DNA from: Cellulomonas sp. SG140
GTDB taxonomy: Bacteria > Actinomycetota > Actinomycetes > Actinomycetales > Cellulomonadaceae
NCBI RefSeq assembly: GCF_025770785.1
Contig: NZ_JANZLA010000011.1
Span: 1-64,000, forward strand
DNA length: 64,000 nt
Reading direction: 5' to 3'
The notes beneath the pieces are model-generated. The model was not told the origin of the DNA. It did no database searches and worked only from the letters and a program-made list of their open reading frames with translations. Below, in pieces: positions 33,080 through 43,744 of the stretch (the first letter of the stretch is position 1; every line of letters begins with the position of its first letter). The translations under genes were made by a program, and so were the position numbers.

Positions 33080-34504
33080 ATGGCCAGGACGGCTCGGGTG
33101 GTGGGCACCAGCATCCTGGTGGTGGTCCTCGCCGGAGCCGCGTACGTGACGGCCGACGCGTACGACGTGGTGCCGGGTGTGCTGACCCTGGCGCCGCCCG
33201 GGCCGACGGCCTCGCCGTTCCCCGTGGCCCCCGGTGCCCTGCTGCCGGTGGCGAACCCCGCGTCGCTCGCCCCGCTCAAGGCCCTCGACACCGGCGCCCC
33301 CGTGCCGTCGACCGCCGCCGTGCAGGCCGCGGTGAACGCGTTCGCCGCCGACCCGCGGGTGGGACCCAGCGTGGGTGTCCTGGTCACGGACGCCGCGAGC
33401 GGGAACGTCATCGCGGAGCACGACTCGGCGAGCCCGCACGTCCCGGCGTCCACCGCCAAGCTGGTCACGGCCGCCGCCGCCCTCGGCACCCTCGACCCGG
33501 CGTCCACGCTGCCCACCCGGGTGGTGGCGGGCGCCGGCGGCTCGATCGTGCTGGTCGGCGGCGGGGACATGCTGCTCGCGCCGGGCGCGGGTGACCCGAA
33601 CGCGGTCGACGGGCACGCCGGCCTGGGCGACCTGGCGGCGCAGGTCGCCAAGGACCTCAAGCTGACCGGGACCACGACGGTCCACCTGTCGGTGGACGAC
33701 TCGCTGTTCAGCGGCCCGGCGACGTCCCCGGGCTGGGACCCGAGCTACCTGTCGAACGGGTTCGTCGCCCCGGTGACGCCGATCGCCGTGCACGACGCGC
33801 GGGTGCACCCCGAGGTCGAGTACTCGGTCCGCTTCGGCGACCCCACGATGAACGCCGCCACCGTGCTGGCCCAGCGGCTGACGGAGGCCGGCATCACGGT
33901 GCAGGGTGCGCCGTCGCGCGGCACCGCACCGGCCAACGCCCGGGTGCTGGGGGAGGTCCGGTCGGCACGGCTCGACCAGGTGGTCGGCTACTTCCTGGAC
34001 AGCTCCGACAACACGATCACCGAGGTGGTGTCGCGCCTGGTCGCGTTGCACCAGACGCTGCCCGGCAGCTTCGAGGGGGGCACCCAGGCGGTGCTGCACG
34101 CCGTCTCCACGCTGGGCGTGGACGTCAACGGCGCGCACCTGGTCGACGCCTCCGGCCTGGCGGCCGGCTCCGCGCTGCCGCCGACGCTGCTGGTGCACCT
34201 CCTCAAGCTGATGGTCGACGGCTCGCACCCGGCCCTCACGGAGGTCGCCACGGAGCTGCCGATCGCCGGCCTGACCGGCACCCTGTTCGACCGGTTCACG
34301 CAGAGCGACGCGCGCGGGCTGGTGCGCGCCAAGACCGGCAGCCTGCCCAGCGTGACGTCGTTGGCCGGCTCGGTGATCACCGCGGACGGCCGCCAGCTGC
34401 TGTTCGCGGTGCTGGCCGACCAGACCGGCGCCGTGGGGCAGGACCCGCCCCGGCGGGCGCTCGACGCCTTCGTCAGCGGCCTGGCGGCGTGCGGCTGTCG
34501 CTGA
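33080..34504 (+). CDS. dacB: D-alanyl-D-alanine carboxypeptidase/endopeptidase, S13 family (PBP4)
   Basis: This 474-residue penicillin-binding protein has an N-terminal hydrophobic anchor (VVGTSILVVVLAGAAYV) and the three class C motifs: ASTAKL with S124 and K127, SDN in DSSDNTITE, and KTG in AKTGSLP. It removes terminal D-Ala or cuts cross-links outside the membrane. The ATG at 33080 has GGGAGAG seven to eight bases upstream. It is followed closely by the DUF2342 metalloprotease gene and tilS, the common actinobacterial order. Confidence 0.9.
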   Translation: MARTARVVGTSILVVVLAGAAYVTADAYDVVPGVLTLAPPGPTASPFPVAPGALLPVANPASLAPLKALDTGAPVPSTAAVQAAVNAFAADPRVGPSVGVLVTDAASGNVIAEHDSASPHVPASTAKLVTAAAALGTLDPASTLPTRVVAGAGGSIVLVGGGDMLLAPGAGDPNAVDGHAGLGDLAAQVAKDLKLTGTTTVHLSVDDSLFSGPATSPGWDPSYLSNGFVAPVTPIAVHDARVHPEVEYSVRFGDPTMNAATVLAQRLTEAGITVQGAPSRGTAPANARVLGEVRSARLDQVVGYFLDSSDNTITEVVSRLVALHQTLPGSFEGGTQAVLHAVSTLGVDVNGAHLVDASGLAAGSALPPTLLVHLLKLMVDGSHPALTEVATELPIAGLTGTLFDRFTQSDARGLVRAKTGSLPSVTSLAGSVITADGRQLLFAVLADQTGAVGQDPPRRALDAFVSGLAACGCR

Positions 34505-34535
34505 CGGGCGTCCCGGACGGCCTGGCGCACCGGGT

Positions 34536-34541
34536 TAGCGT
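34536..34541 (+). promoter_or_regulatory. -10 element (TAGCGT) of leaderless metalloprotease gene
   Basis: TAGCGT ends seven bases before the ATG at 34549, within the gap after dacB. It provides a start independent of the dacB promoter. Confidence 0.55.
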
Positions 34542-34548
34542 GAGCGTC

Positions 34549-35610
34549 ATGGTGGACGACGACAGCGCGGGCCTGGTCGACTGGAGCGCCGCCGCCAGGG
34601 TGGCCGGCCGTCTGGCGCCCCCCGGACCGACCGCCGACCGCGCCGAGCTCACCGCCCTGGTCACGGAGCTGCGCGACGCGGCCGCGCGGGCCGGCGTCCC
34701 GGTGCTGGAGACCACCGGCATGCGCCCCGCGGACGGGCGGCCGGCGGAGCAGCTCGCCCGGGTGCTCGTCGTCGACCGTCCCCGTTGGGCCCTGGCCAAC
34801 ACCCAGGTGTTCGCCTCGCTGCTCGGCCCGCTGTCCCGGCACGCCGACGGCCGCCCCGTCGTGGTGCCGCCCGCCGCCCGGCAGGCCGCCGCGGCGCAGG
34901 TCGGTGGCGTGCTCGCCCTGCTGGCCGGCAAGGTGCTGGGCCAGTTCGACCCGTTCAGCGGGCCGGAGGGCCGGTTGCTGCTGGTGGCGCCCAACGTGCT
35001 GGCGGTGGAGACGGCGATGGGCGTGGAGCCCGCCGACTTCCGGCTGTGGGTGTGCCTGCACGAGCTGACGCACGCGCTGCAGTTCGCGGCGGCACCGTGG
35101 CTGGCGGACCACCTGCGGAGCCGGGCACAGCTGCTGCTCGGCGACCTCGCACCCGGCACCGGTCGGCTCGAGGCGCAGGAGCTGGTCGAGGCGGTCGGCC
35201 GGGCGCTGGCGGGCGGGCGCGGTGGCGGGGTGCTCGGCCTGCTCACGCCGGCGCAGCGGGCGGTGTTCGACGAGGTGGGCGCCGTGATGGCGCTGCTCGA
35301 GGGTCACGCCGACGTCACCATGGACGAGGTCGGGCCGGCGGTGGTGCCGACCGTCGGCCGGATCCGCACGGCGTTCGAGGCCCGCCGGGACGCGAGCGCC
35401 TCCGCCGGCGGCCTCGAGCGGCTGCTCCGCCGGCTGCTCGGCATGGACCTCAAGCTGGCGCAGTACCGCGAGGGCGCCGCCTTCGTCCGCGGGGTGCGGG
35501 CCCGCATCGGCACGGAGGGCTTCAACACCGTCTGGACGTCCGCCGGCACCCTTCCCACGGCTGCCGAGATCGCCGACCCCGCGGCGTGGGTCGCCCGCGT
35601 CCGGCCCTGA
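34549..35610 (+). CDS. Zinc-dependent metalloprotease, DUF2342/F420-associated family
   Basis: The 353-residue protein belongs to the family named coenzyme F420 biosynthesis-associated or zinc-dependent metalloprotease. The zinc motif is HELTH at 171-175 ([10 protein letters not shown]), and the downstream [12 protein letters not shown] supplies a third ligand candidate. There is no signal peptide. Function in actinobacteria is not established. It sits in the conserved dacB-tilS-hpt-ftsH neighbourhood. The start at 34549 is fixed by the leaderless -10; a GTG at 34489 would overlap dacB. Confidence 0.85.
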   Translation: MVDDDSAGLVDWSAAARVAGRLAPPGPTADRAELTALVTELRDAAARAGVPVLETTGMRPADGRPAEQLARVLVVDRPRWALANTQVFASLLGPLSRHADGRPVVVPPAARQAAAAQVGGVLALLAGKVLGQFDPFSGPEGRLLLVAPNVLAVETAMGVEPADFRLWVCLHELTHALQFAAAPWLADHLRSRAQLLLGDLAPGTGRLEAQELVEAVGRALAGGRGGGVLGLLTPAQRAVFDEVGAVMALLEGHADVTMDEVGPAVVPTVGRIRTAFEARRDASASAGGLERLLRRLLGMDLKLAQYREGAAFVRGVRARIGTEGFNTVWTSAGTLPTAAEIADPAAWVARVRP

Positions 35611-35614
35611 GCGC

Positions 35615-36658
35615 GTGACCGGCCCCTCGGCCGCCGTCGCGGCGGTGCGGCTGGCGGTCAGCCGCGAGCTGGCGGACCTGCCGGCCGGCGCGCTGGTGCT
35701 GGTCGCGTGCTCGGGCGGTGCCGACTCCCTGGCGCTGGCGGCGGGCACGGCGTTCGTCGTCGGACGTGCCGCGCGGCACGCGGACGAGGCCGGGGGAGTG
35801 CCGCCGCTGCGGGCCGGGGCGGTGGTGGTGGACCACGGGCTGCAGGACGCGTCGGCCGCGGTGGCGGCTCGTGCCGCGGAGCAGTGCCGCCGGCTGGGAC
35901 TCGATCCCGTGCTGGTGGTCCCGGTCGACGTCGGCGGCCCCGGAGGCCCCGAGGCCGCTGCGCGGGACGCCCGCTACGCGGCCCTCGAGGAGGCGGCGCG
36001 GCGCACCGGTGCCGCCGCGGTGCTGCTGGGCCACACGCTCGACGACCAGGCCGAGACCGTGCTGCTGGGGCTCGCACGGGGGTCCGGGGCCCGCTCGCTG
36101 GCGGGGATGCCGACGCGCCGCGGCCCGTTCCGCCGCCCGCTGCTGCAGCTGCGCCGCACCGACACCGCCGCGGCGTGCACCGCCCAGCGGCTGGTGCCGT
36201 GGCAGGACCCGACCAACGCCGCCGTGCCGGACGGCCCGCGCCGCAGCCGCGTGCGGCACCAGCTGCTGCCGGCGGCCGAGCGGGTGCTCGGCCCCGGGGT
36301 GGTGCCGGCCCTCGCGCGGACCGCCGAGCAGCTGCGGGAGCAGGCGGACGCCGTCGACGAGCTGGCCGGCCGGCTGCTCGCCGATGCGGCGTCCCGCAGG
36401 ACGCCGACGGCCGGCTGGGACGTCGGCACGCTCGCGGCCGCGGTCCCCGGCGTCCGGCGGGCCGCGCTGCACGCCGCGGCGCTGCGCGCGGGCTGCCCGC
36501 CGGGCTCCGTCACCCGCCGCCACGTCCTGGCGCTCGACGCCCTGCTCGTCGACTGGCACGGGCAGGGCCCCGTGCACCTGCCCGGCGGGATGGTCGGCGT
36601 CCGGGAGTGTGGCAGGCTCGTCCTCACCGAATCCCCCTCCCCTTCACGACAGGAGTAG
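35615..36658 (+). CDS. tilS: tRNA(Ile)-lysidine synthase
   Basis: The 347-residue enzyme has the PP-loop ATP motif SGGADSLAL near residue 35 and the family block [20 protein letters not shown]. It attaches lysine to C34 of tRNA-Ile(CAU), turning an AUG reader into an AUA reader. It lacks the large C-terminal domain of E. coli TilS, as in other actinobacteria. The start is GTG, four bases after the previous stop. The hpt ribosome site overlaps its end. Confidence 0.9.
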   Translation: MTGPSAAVAAVRLAVSRELADLPAGALVLVACSGGADSLALAAGTAFVVGRAARHADEAGGVPPLRAGAVVVDHGLQDASAAVAARAAEQCRRLGLDPVLVVPVDVGGPGGPEAAARDARYAALEEAARRTGAAAVLLGHTLDDQAETVLLGLARGSGARSLAGMPTRRGPFRRPLLQLRRTDTAAACTAQRLVPWQDPTNAAVPDGPRRSRVRHQLLPAAERVLGPGVVPALARTAEQLREQADAVDELAGRLLADAASRRTPTAGWDVGTLAAAVPGVRRAALHAAALRAGCPPGSVTRRHVLALDALLVDWHGQGPVHLPGGMVGVRECGRLVLTESPSPSRQE

Positions 36659-36663
36659 CCGCG

Positions 36664-37218
36664 GTGGACGCTGCCGACATGGGAGCCGACCTGGAGCGGG
36701 TGCTCCTCACGCAGGAGCAGCTGCACGACCGGCTGGACGAGCTCGCGGCGCAGATCGACGCCGACTACGCCGGCAAGGACCTGCTGCTGGTCGGGGTGCT
36801 CAAGGGCGCCGTGATGGTGATGGCGGACCTGGTGCGCCGCCTGCACCTGCCCGTGCAGATGGACTGGATGGCGGTCTCGTCGTACGGCTCGGGGACCAAG
36901 TCCTCCGGTGTCGTCCGCATCCTCAAGGACCTCGACGCGGACCTGACCGGCCGCCACGTGCTGATCGTCGAGGACATCATCGACTCCGGCCTGACCCTGT
37001 CCTGGCTGCTGTCGAACCTGCGCTCGCGCGGACCGGTCAGCGTCGAGATCGCCACCATGCTCCGCAAGCCGGAGGCGCTGAAGGTCGACGTGCCCGTCAA
37101 GTACGTCGGCTTCGACATCCCCACGGAGTTCGTCGTCGGCTACGGCCTGGACTACGCCGAGAAGTACCGCAACCTCCCCTTCGTCGGCACCCTGGCGCCG
37201 CACGTCTACGCCGGCTGA
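36664..37218 (+). CDS. hpt: Hypoxanthine phosphoribosyltransferase
   Basis: The 184-residue purine salvage enzyme has the PRPP-binding signature [18 protein letters not shown], an [11 protein letters not shown] loop and [11 protein letters not shown] as the flexible loop. It converts hypoxanthine or guanine to IMP or GMP. The GTG at 36664 has a well-placed AGGAG inside the tilS end, so the two are coupled. The tilS-hpt-ftsH order is conserved in many Gram-positive bacteria. Confidence 0.93.
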   Translation: MDAADMGADLERVLLTQEQLHDRLDELAAQIDADYAGKDLLLVGVLKGAVMVMADLVRRLHLPVQMDWMAVSSYGSGTKSSGVVRILKDLDADLTGRHVLIVEDIIDSGLTLSWLLSNLRSRGPVSVEIATMLRKPEALKVDVPVKYVGFDIPTEFVVGYGLDYAEKYRNLPFVGTLAPHVYAG

Positions 37219-37289
37219 GACGTCGCTGAGGGCGCTGAGCCCTGCGCGAACAGGGCGGACCGGGCCGCGGGACCGTCAGATTCACCATG

Positions 37290-37348
37290 TACCGTCGAGG
37301 CCAGCAGCCCTGCGACCCGGAGGATGAGGGGCCCGGCCCCGATCGCCC
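37290..37348 (+). promoter_or_regulatory. ftsH leader: promoter hexamer and hairpin between ribosome site and start
   Basis: TACCGT at 37290-37295 is a candidate -10. A strong GGAGG (37319-37323) lies 25 bases before the ftsH ATG, too far for normal use. GGGGCCCGGCCCC (37328-37340) between them can fold into a 5-base stem with a 3-base loop and shorten the distance to a usable one. Confidence 0.4.
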
Positions 37349-39412
<2,064 letters not shown>

Positions 39413-39413
39413 G

Positions 39414-40088
39414 ATGGGCGACCGCGCCGTGGGCCCGCCGGTCGAGGACGACCTGGCGGACGACGAGACCCCCGAGCAGCGTTCGGTGATCGGACCGCTG
39501 GTCGACGGCGGCCGGGCCGTGCGCCCGTTCGACGCCGCCCGTGCGGAGGCCGCCGTCCGCGAGCTGCTGATCGCCGTCGGCGAGGACCCGGACCGCGAGG
39601 GGCTGCTCGACACGCCCGCGCGGGTCGCCCGCGCCTACCGCGAGACGTTCGCGGGCCTGTTCCAGGACCCGCGCGACGTGCTGACCACCACGTTCGACGC
39701 CGGTCACCAGGAGATGGTGATGGTGCGGGACATCGCCGTGTACTCCACGTGCGAGCACCACCTGGTCCCGTTCCACGGCGTCGCGCACGTCGGCTACATC
39801 CCGGGTGCCGACGGTCGCATCACCGGCCTGTCCAAGCTGGCCCGGGTGGTCGAGGTCTACGCCCGCCGCCCGCAGGTGCAGGAGCGCCTGACGTCGCAGA
39901 TCGCGGACGCCCTGGTCGAGGTGCTCAACCCCGGCGGCGTGATGGTGGTGCTCGAGTGCGAGCACCTGTGCATGTCGATGCGCGGCGTCCGCAAGCCCGG
40001 TGCCCGCACGGTCACCTCCGCGGTTCGGGGTCAGATGCGCGACGCCGCCACCCGGGCCGAGGCGATGGCCCTGGTGCTGGGTCGCTGA
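39414..40088 (+). CDS. folE: GTP cyclohydrolase I
   Basis: The 224-residue enzyme has zinc cysteines in [13 protein letters not shown] and [15 protein letters not shown]. It opens GTP to dihydroneopterin triphosphate, the first step of folate synthesis. The N-terminal 40 residues are acidic and variable. There is no ribosome site in the one-base gap after ftsH, so translation is likely coupled to it. Confidence 0.94.
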   Translation: MGDRAVGPPVEDDLADDETPEQRSVIGPLVDGGRAVRPFDAARAEAAVRELLIAVGEDPDREGLLDTPARVARAYRETFAGLFQDPRDVLTTTFDAGHQEMVMVRDIAVYSTCEHHLVPFHGVAHVGYIPGADGRITGLSKLARVVEVYARRPQVQERLTSQIADALVEVLNPGGVMVVLECEHLCMSMRGVRKPGARTVTSAVRGQMRDAATRAEAMALVLGR

Positions 40089-40106
40089 CCCGTGCACCGG
40101 CCTGCG

Positions 40107-40112
40107 TAGGGT
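40107..40112 (+). promoter_or_regulatory. -10 element (TAGGGT) of leaderless folP
   Basis: TAGGGT ends seven bases before the GTG at 40120. It gives folP and the genes behind it a second promoter inside the ftsH-fol row. Confidence 0.55.
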
Positions 40113-40119
40113 GACGCCC

Positions 40120-41049
40120 GTGAGCACCGGCGCGCGCGGCGGCCCGGCGTCCCTGGCACACCTCGCGGACGGTGACCGGACGCTGGTGATGGGCGTCGTC
40201 AACGTCACGCCCGACTCGTTCAGCGACGGCGGACGGTGGTTCACCACGTCGTCGGCGGTGGCGCACGGCCTGCAGCTGCTGGCCGACGGCGCCGACCTGC
40301 TGGACGTCGGTGGCGAGTCCACGCGCCCCAACGCGCCGCGGGTGCCGGTGGACGAGGAGCTGACCCGGGTGCTGCCGGTGGTCCGGGAGCTGGTGGCGCA
40401 CGGTGCGACGGTCAGCGTGGACACCACGCGGGCGGTGGTGGCGGAGCAGGCGGTGGACGCGGGTGCGCTGCTGGTCAACGACGTGTCGGGCGGTCTGGCC
40501 GACCCGGAGATGGCGGCGCTGGTGGCGCGCACCGGTGTGGCGTACGTGGCGATGCACTGGCGCGGGCACGCCGACGTGATGGACGCCCACGACCGGTACG
40601 ACGACGTGGTGGCCGACGTGCTGGCCGAGCTGCGCACCCGGCTGGCCGAGCTGCGCGCCGCGGGCGTGCGGGACGAGCAGGTGGTGCTGGACCCGGGACT
40701 GGGCTTCGCCAAGGCGGGGGCGAGCAACTGGCCGCTGCTGGCGCACCTCGACGTGCTGCAGGCGGAGGGGTTCCCGGTGCTGGTCGGTGCCAGCCGCAAG
40801 CGGTTCCTCGGCCACCTGCTGGCGGGACCGGACGGCGAGCCGGTGCCTCCCGCGGAGCGGGACGGGGCGACGGCGGCGATCAGCGCGCTCGCCGCGGCGG
40901 CCGGGGTGTGGGCCGTCCGGGTGCACGAGGCCAGGGGCTCGGCCGATGCGGTGCGGGTCGCCGCGGCGTGGCGCGCGGCCGGGGGCGGCGGCAGGGACGG
41001 GATCGGGCACGATGACGTGCACGACGAGACGGTAGGAGGCCCGCGGTGA
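40120..41049 (+). CDS. folP: Dihydropteroate synthase
   Basis: The 309-residue TIM-barrel enzyme has the pterin/pyrophosphate signatures VMGVVNVTPDSFSDGG and LLDVGGESTRPNAP, and the substrate lysine region VGASRKRFLG. It joins p-aminobenzoate to the pterin and is the sulfonamide target. The GTG at 40120 is fixed by the leaderless -10; the frame is open further upstream inside folE. Its stop overlaps the folBK start (GTGA). Confidence 0.93.
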   Translation: MSTGARGGPASLAHLADGDRTLVMGVVNVTPDSFSDGGRWFTTSSAVAHGLQLLADGADLLDVGGESTRPNAPRVPVDEELTRVLPVVRELVAHGATVSVDTTRAVVAEQAVDAGALLVNDVSGGLADPEMAALVARTGVAYVAMHWRGHADVMDAHDRYDDVVADVLAELRTRLAELRAAGVRDEQVVLDPGLGFAKAGASNWPLLAHLDVLQAEGFPVLVGASRKRFLGHLLAGPDGEPVPPAERDGATAAISALAAAAGVWAVRVHEARGSADAVRVAAAWRAAGGGGRDGIGHDDVHDETVGGPR

Positions 41050-42701
41050 GCGGTGAGCAGCCGGTGGTGGACGACGCCGGGCGCGAGCTGGACCGGATCC
41101 GGTTGACCGGCATCACGGCCACCGGCCGGCACGGGCTGCTGCCCGAGGAGCGGCGCGACGGTCAGCAGTTCCTCGCCGACGTCGTCGTGCACCTGGACAC
41201 CCGGCGCGCCGCCGCCCGGGACGACCTGGCGTACTCCGTCGACTACGGCCGCCTGGCGCAGGAGGTGCACGCGGTGCTCGCCGGCGAGCCGGCCGACCTG
41301 ATCGAGACGGTCGCCGAGCGGATCGCCGCCACCGTGCTGGCCCATCCCGGCGTGCTGGCCGTCGACGTGGCGGTGCACAAGCCGCAGGCGCCGATCACCG
41401 TGCCCTTCGGCGACGTCGTCGTCGAGATCCACCGGGACCGGCGCAAGCTGCCGGCCGCCGAGCCGTACCGCGCGCAGCAGGGGACGGGTGAACCGCCCAC
41501 CGCCAGCGCCGCGACCCGTGCCGCCGCCCACGCCCACCCGCGCACGGCACCCCTGCCGCTCGCGGAGACGCCGGCCGCCGTCCCGCTGCCCGAGCCGTCC
41601 TCGGCGCGGGCCCCGCACGCACCGAGCGCACCGCTCGAGATCCCGACGTTCGCCGACGTCGTCGGTCCCGAGGCCGCCGCCCTGGCGGCCGCGATGCTGC
41701 CCGGCACCACGGCGCCGGGTGCCGCGGTGCCCGGGGTCGCCATGCCGGCCGTCGCGGTGCCCGGGATGGGGACGGCCGAGCTGGCCGCAGCCCCGGCCGA
41801 GCCGTCCGACGCGATCGCCGTGCCGTCGTGGGAGCCCGTGATGGCCGTGCCGGACGACGTCTCGGAGACGACGGTCCTGCCCCGCACGCCGGCCGACGCA
41901 CCCGAGCCTGCCGCGTCCGAGCCGGCCGAAGCCGTGCCCGTCCTCGTCCCCGTCCCCGTGCCCGCAGCCCCGGCGCCCGGCGACGCGCTGGACCAGCGAC
42001 CCGCGACGGCGGTGGACGTGGTGCTCGCGCTGGGCTCGAACCTCGGCCCGTCCCAGGAGACACTGCGCGAGGTGGTCGCCGAGCTGGGCCAGCTGCCCGG
42101 CCTCGAGGTGGTGAAGGTCTCGCCGCTCGCGCGGACGGCACCGGTCGGCGGTCCCGAGCAGCCGGACTACCTCGACGCGGTGGTGCTCGCCCGGACCACC
42201 CTCGCGCCGCGCGAGCTGCTGCACGCCCTGCAGCTGCTGGAGGACCGGCACGGCCGGGTGCGGCTCGAGCGGTGGGGGCCCCGCACGCTGGACCTCGACA
42301 TCGTGGTGTACGGCTCGGTGCTGGCCGTCACGGACGACCTCGAGCTGCCGCACCCGCGTGCCCACCAGCGCGCCTTCGTGCTGCAGCCGTGGGCTCAGGT
42401 CGACCCGACCGCGGTGCTGCCGGGGCTCGGCGGCGGCCCCGTCGCCCAGCTGGCGGACACCGCACCGGACCGGGACGGCGTGCGCTGGATGGCCCTCGAC
42501 TGGTTGACCGCGCCGGTGCAGCACACCGGGTCGCTGGACGTCTCGACGCACGGGCCCTCGACGCACGGGCCCTCGGCGCAGGGGACGTCGGCGCAGGGGT
42601 CCTCGGCGCACGCACCCGGCGCGACCCCGACCCCCGGGGCTGCACCCCACGAGGACGAGGCCGACGACGACGCGGGACCCGCCTGGCCCTGGGGTCCGTG
42701 A
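41046..42701 (+). CDS. folBK: Fused dihydroneopterin aldolase and HPPK with long linker
   Basis: The 551-residue protein contains two folate enzymes. Residues about 16-135 are dihydroneopterin aldolase (LTGITATGRHGLLPEERRDG, catalytic K112 in VHKPQAP). Residues about 322-480 are 6-hydroxymethyl-dihydropterin pyrophosphokinase (VVLALGSNLGPSQETLREVV and WGPRTLDLDIVVYG with magnesium aspartates). They are joined by about 185 residues rich in Ala, Pro and Val that look disordered. A tail with five copies of a five-residue unit follows. The fusion would pass 6-hydroxymethyl-dihydropterin between sites. In most bacteria folB and folK are separate. Confidence 0.9.
   Translation: MSGEQPVVDDAGRELDRIRLTGITATGRHGLLPEERRDGQQFLADVVVHLDTRRAAARDDLAYSVDYGRLAQEVHAVLAGEPADLIETVAERIAATVLAHPGVLAVDVAVHKPQAPITVPFGDVVVEIHRDRRKLPAAEPYRAQQGTGEPPTASAATRAAAHAHPRTAPLPLAETPAAVPLPEPSSARAPHAPSAPLEIPTFADVVGPEAAALAAAMLPGTTAPGAAVPGVAMPAVAVPGMGTAELAAAPAEPSDAIAVPSWEPVMAVPDDVSETTVLPRTPADAPEPAASEPAEAVPVLVPVPVPAAPAPGDALDQRPATAVDVVLALGSNLGPSQETLREVVAELGQLPGLEVVKVSPLARTAPVGGPEQPDYLDAVVLARTTLAPRELLHALQLLEDRHGRVRLERWGPRTLDLDIVVYGSVLAVTDDLELPHPRAHQRAFVLQPWAQVDPTAVLPGLGGGPVAQLADTAPDRDGVRWMALDWLTAPVQHTGSLDVSTHGPSTHGPSAQGTSAQGSSAHAPGATPTPGAAPHEDEADDDAGPAWPWGP
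42543..42617 (+). repeat. Five 15-base tandem units in the folBK tail
   Basis: Five in-frame copies of a unit like TCGACGCACGGGCCC encode Ser-(Thr/Ala)-(His/Gln)-Gly-X. The first two units are identical. Such units can vary in number between strains. Confidence 0.85.
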
Positions 42702-43192
42702 TGCGGCGCACCCGCTGGCAGAGCCTGCTGCTGGTCGCGCTCGTCGTCGGGGTGCTGGCGGCGTTGCTCACCACGGAGCTCGCACGCCGCGGCCCCGGCA
42801 TGCCGACGGTGCCGTGGCTGGTGGCCGTGGTGGAGCTGCTGATCTCCGCGGTGGTGTTCTCCATGGGCTGGGCGGTGCGGCAGTTCCTGCGCGGGCACCG
42901 GCCGGACCTGGACCCGATCCGTGCGGCACGGACCGCTGTGCTGGCCAAGGCCGCGTGCTACACCGGCGCCCTGCTGGTGGGCTGGTACGGCGGTCAGCTG
43001 GTGGCGCTGCTGCTCTCCCGGGACCTGCCCGGGACCGGCCCCCAGGCGGCTGCGGCCGGTGTCGCCGCGGGCGGCGCGCTGGTGATGGCGGTGGTCGGCC
43101 TGGTGGTGGAGTGGTTCTGCCGCATCCCGCCGCCGCAGGACGAGCAGCGCCAGGAGCACGGCGGCGCGGAGCCGGACCCGTCGCCGAGCTGA
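42701..43192 (+). CDS. DUF3180 membrane protein
   Basis: The 163-residue protein has four hydrophobic segments (LLLVALVVGVLAALL, WLVAVVELLISAVVFSMGW, CYTGALLVGWYGGQLVALLL and GGALVMAVVGLVVEW). DUF3180 is found next to folK across actinobacteria and has no known function. TGATG couples it to folBK. The C-terminus is charged and cytoplasmic or periplasmic. Confidence 0.83.
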   Translation: MRRTRWQSLLLVALVVGVLAALLTTELARRGPGMPTVPWLVAVVELLISAVVFSMGWAVRQFLRGHRPDLDPIRAARTAVLAKAACYTGALLVGWYGGQLVALLLSRDLPGTGPQAAAAGVAAGGALVMAVVGLVVEWFCRIPPPQDEQRQEHGGAEPDPSPS

Positions 43193-43234
43193 CGTCCCGG
43201 CCGCAGGCGTTGCGGCCGATGCTTGGATGGCCTC

Positions 43235-43744
43235 ATGACCAGCTCCGGCCCTGTCCCGACCGACGCCCTGTTCCAGCCGGCGGACATCGTCTGGACACCT
43301 GTGTCGCCCCGGCTGGCCGGTGCGCGGCTGACGGTCGCGGCGATCGTCCTCGTCCCGCTCCTCCTCGCTGGCGTCGTGTGGGCGGTCCTCTCCGGGGCAG
43401 CCGCGGTGTGGATCGCGCCTGCCGCGGTGCTGGCCGTCGGGGTGTGGATCGGGTGGCTGGTGCCGCGGCAGGTGCACGCCGTCGGCTACGCCGAGCGCGC
43501 GGACGACCTGCTGATCCGCCGCGGCATCATGTTCAAGACCCTGGTCGTGGTGCCCTACGGCCGCATGCAGTACGTCGACGTGAACGCCGGACCGGTGGAC
43601 CGGGCCTTCGGCATCGCGGCCGTCCAGCTACACACCGCCGCACCCAACACGGACGCCTCGATCCACGGCCTGCCGCCCGAGGAGGCCGCACGGCTGCGTG
43701 ACCGCCTCGCCTCGCGCGGCGAGGCGCGGCTGGCGGGCCTGTGA
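43235..43744 (+). CDS. PH-domain membrane protein (YdbS-like)
   Basis: The 169-residue protein has two adjacent hydrophobic helices (residues about 31-75) followed by a bacterial PH (bPH2/DUF304) domain with the typical LLIRRGIMFKTLVVVPYGRM and AFGIAAVQLHTA. TTGGAT ends six bases before the ATG. In Bacillus the YdbS/YdbT pair affects tolerance to some antimicrobial agents. It overlaps the next gene by GTGA. Confidence 0.83.
   Translation: MTSSGPVPTDALFQPADIVWTPVSPRLAGARLTVAAIVLVPLLLAGVVWAVLSGAAAVWIAPAAVLAVGVWIGWLVPRQVHAVGYAERADDLLIRRGIMFKTLVVVPYGRMQYVDVNAGPVDRAFGIAAVQLHTAAPNTDASIHGLPPEEAARLRDRLASRGEARLAGL

Noticed and set aside
30005..34228. Long minus-strand open frame across NlpC/P60, ppa and dacB
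   Set aside because: It crosses several clear genes, a terminator and two promoters, and the product is low-complexity. Only the ppa portion, in another frame, is real.
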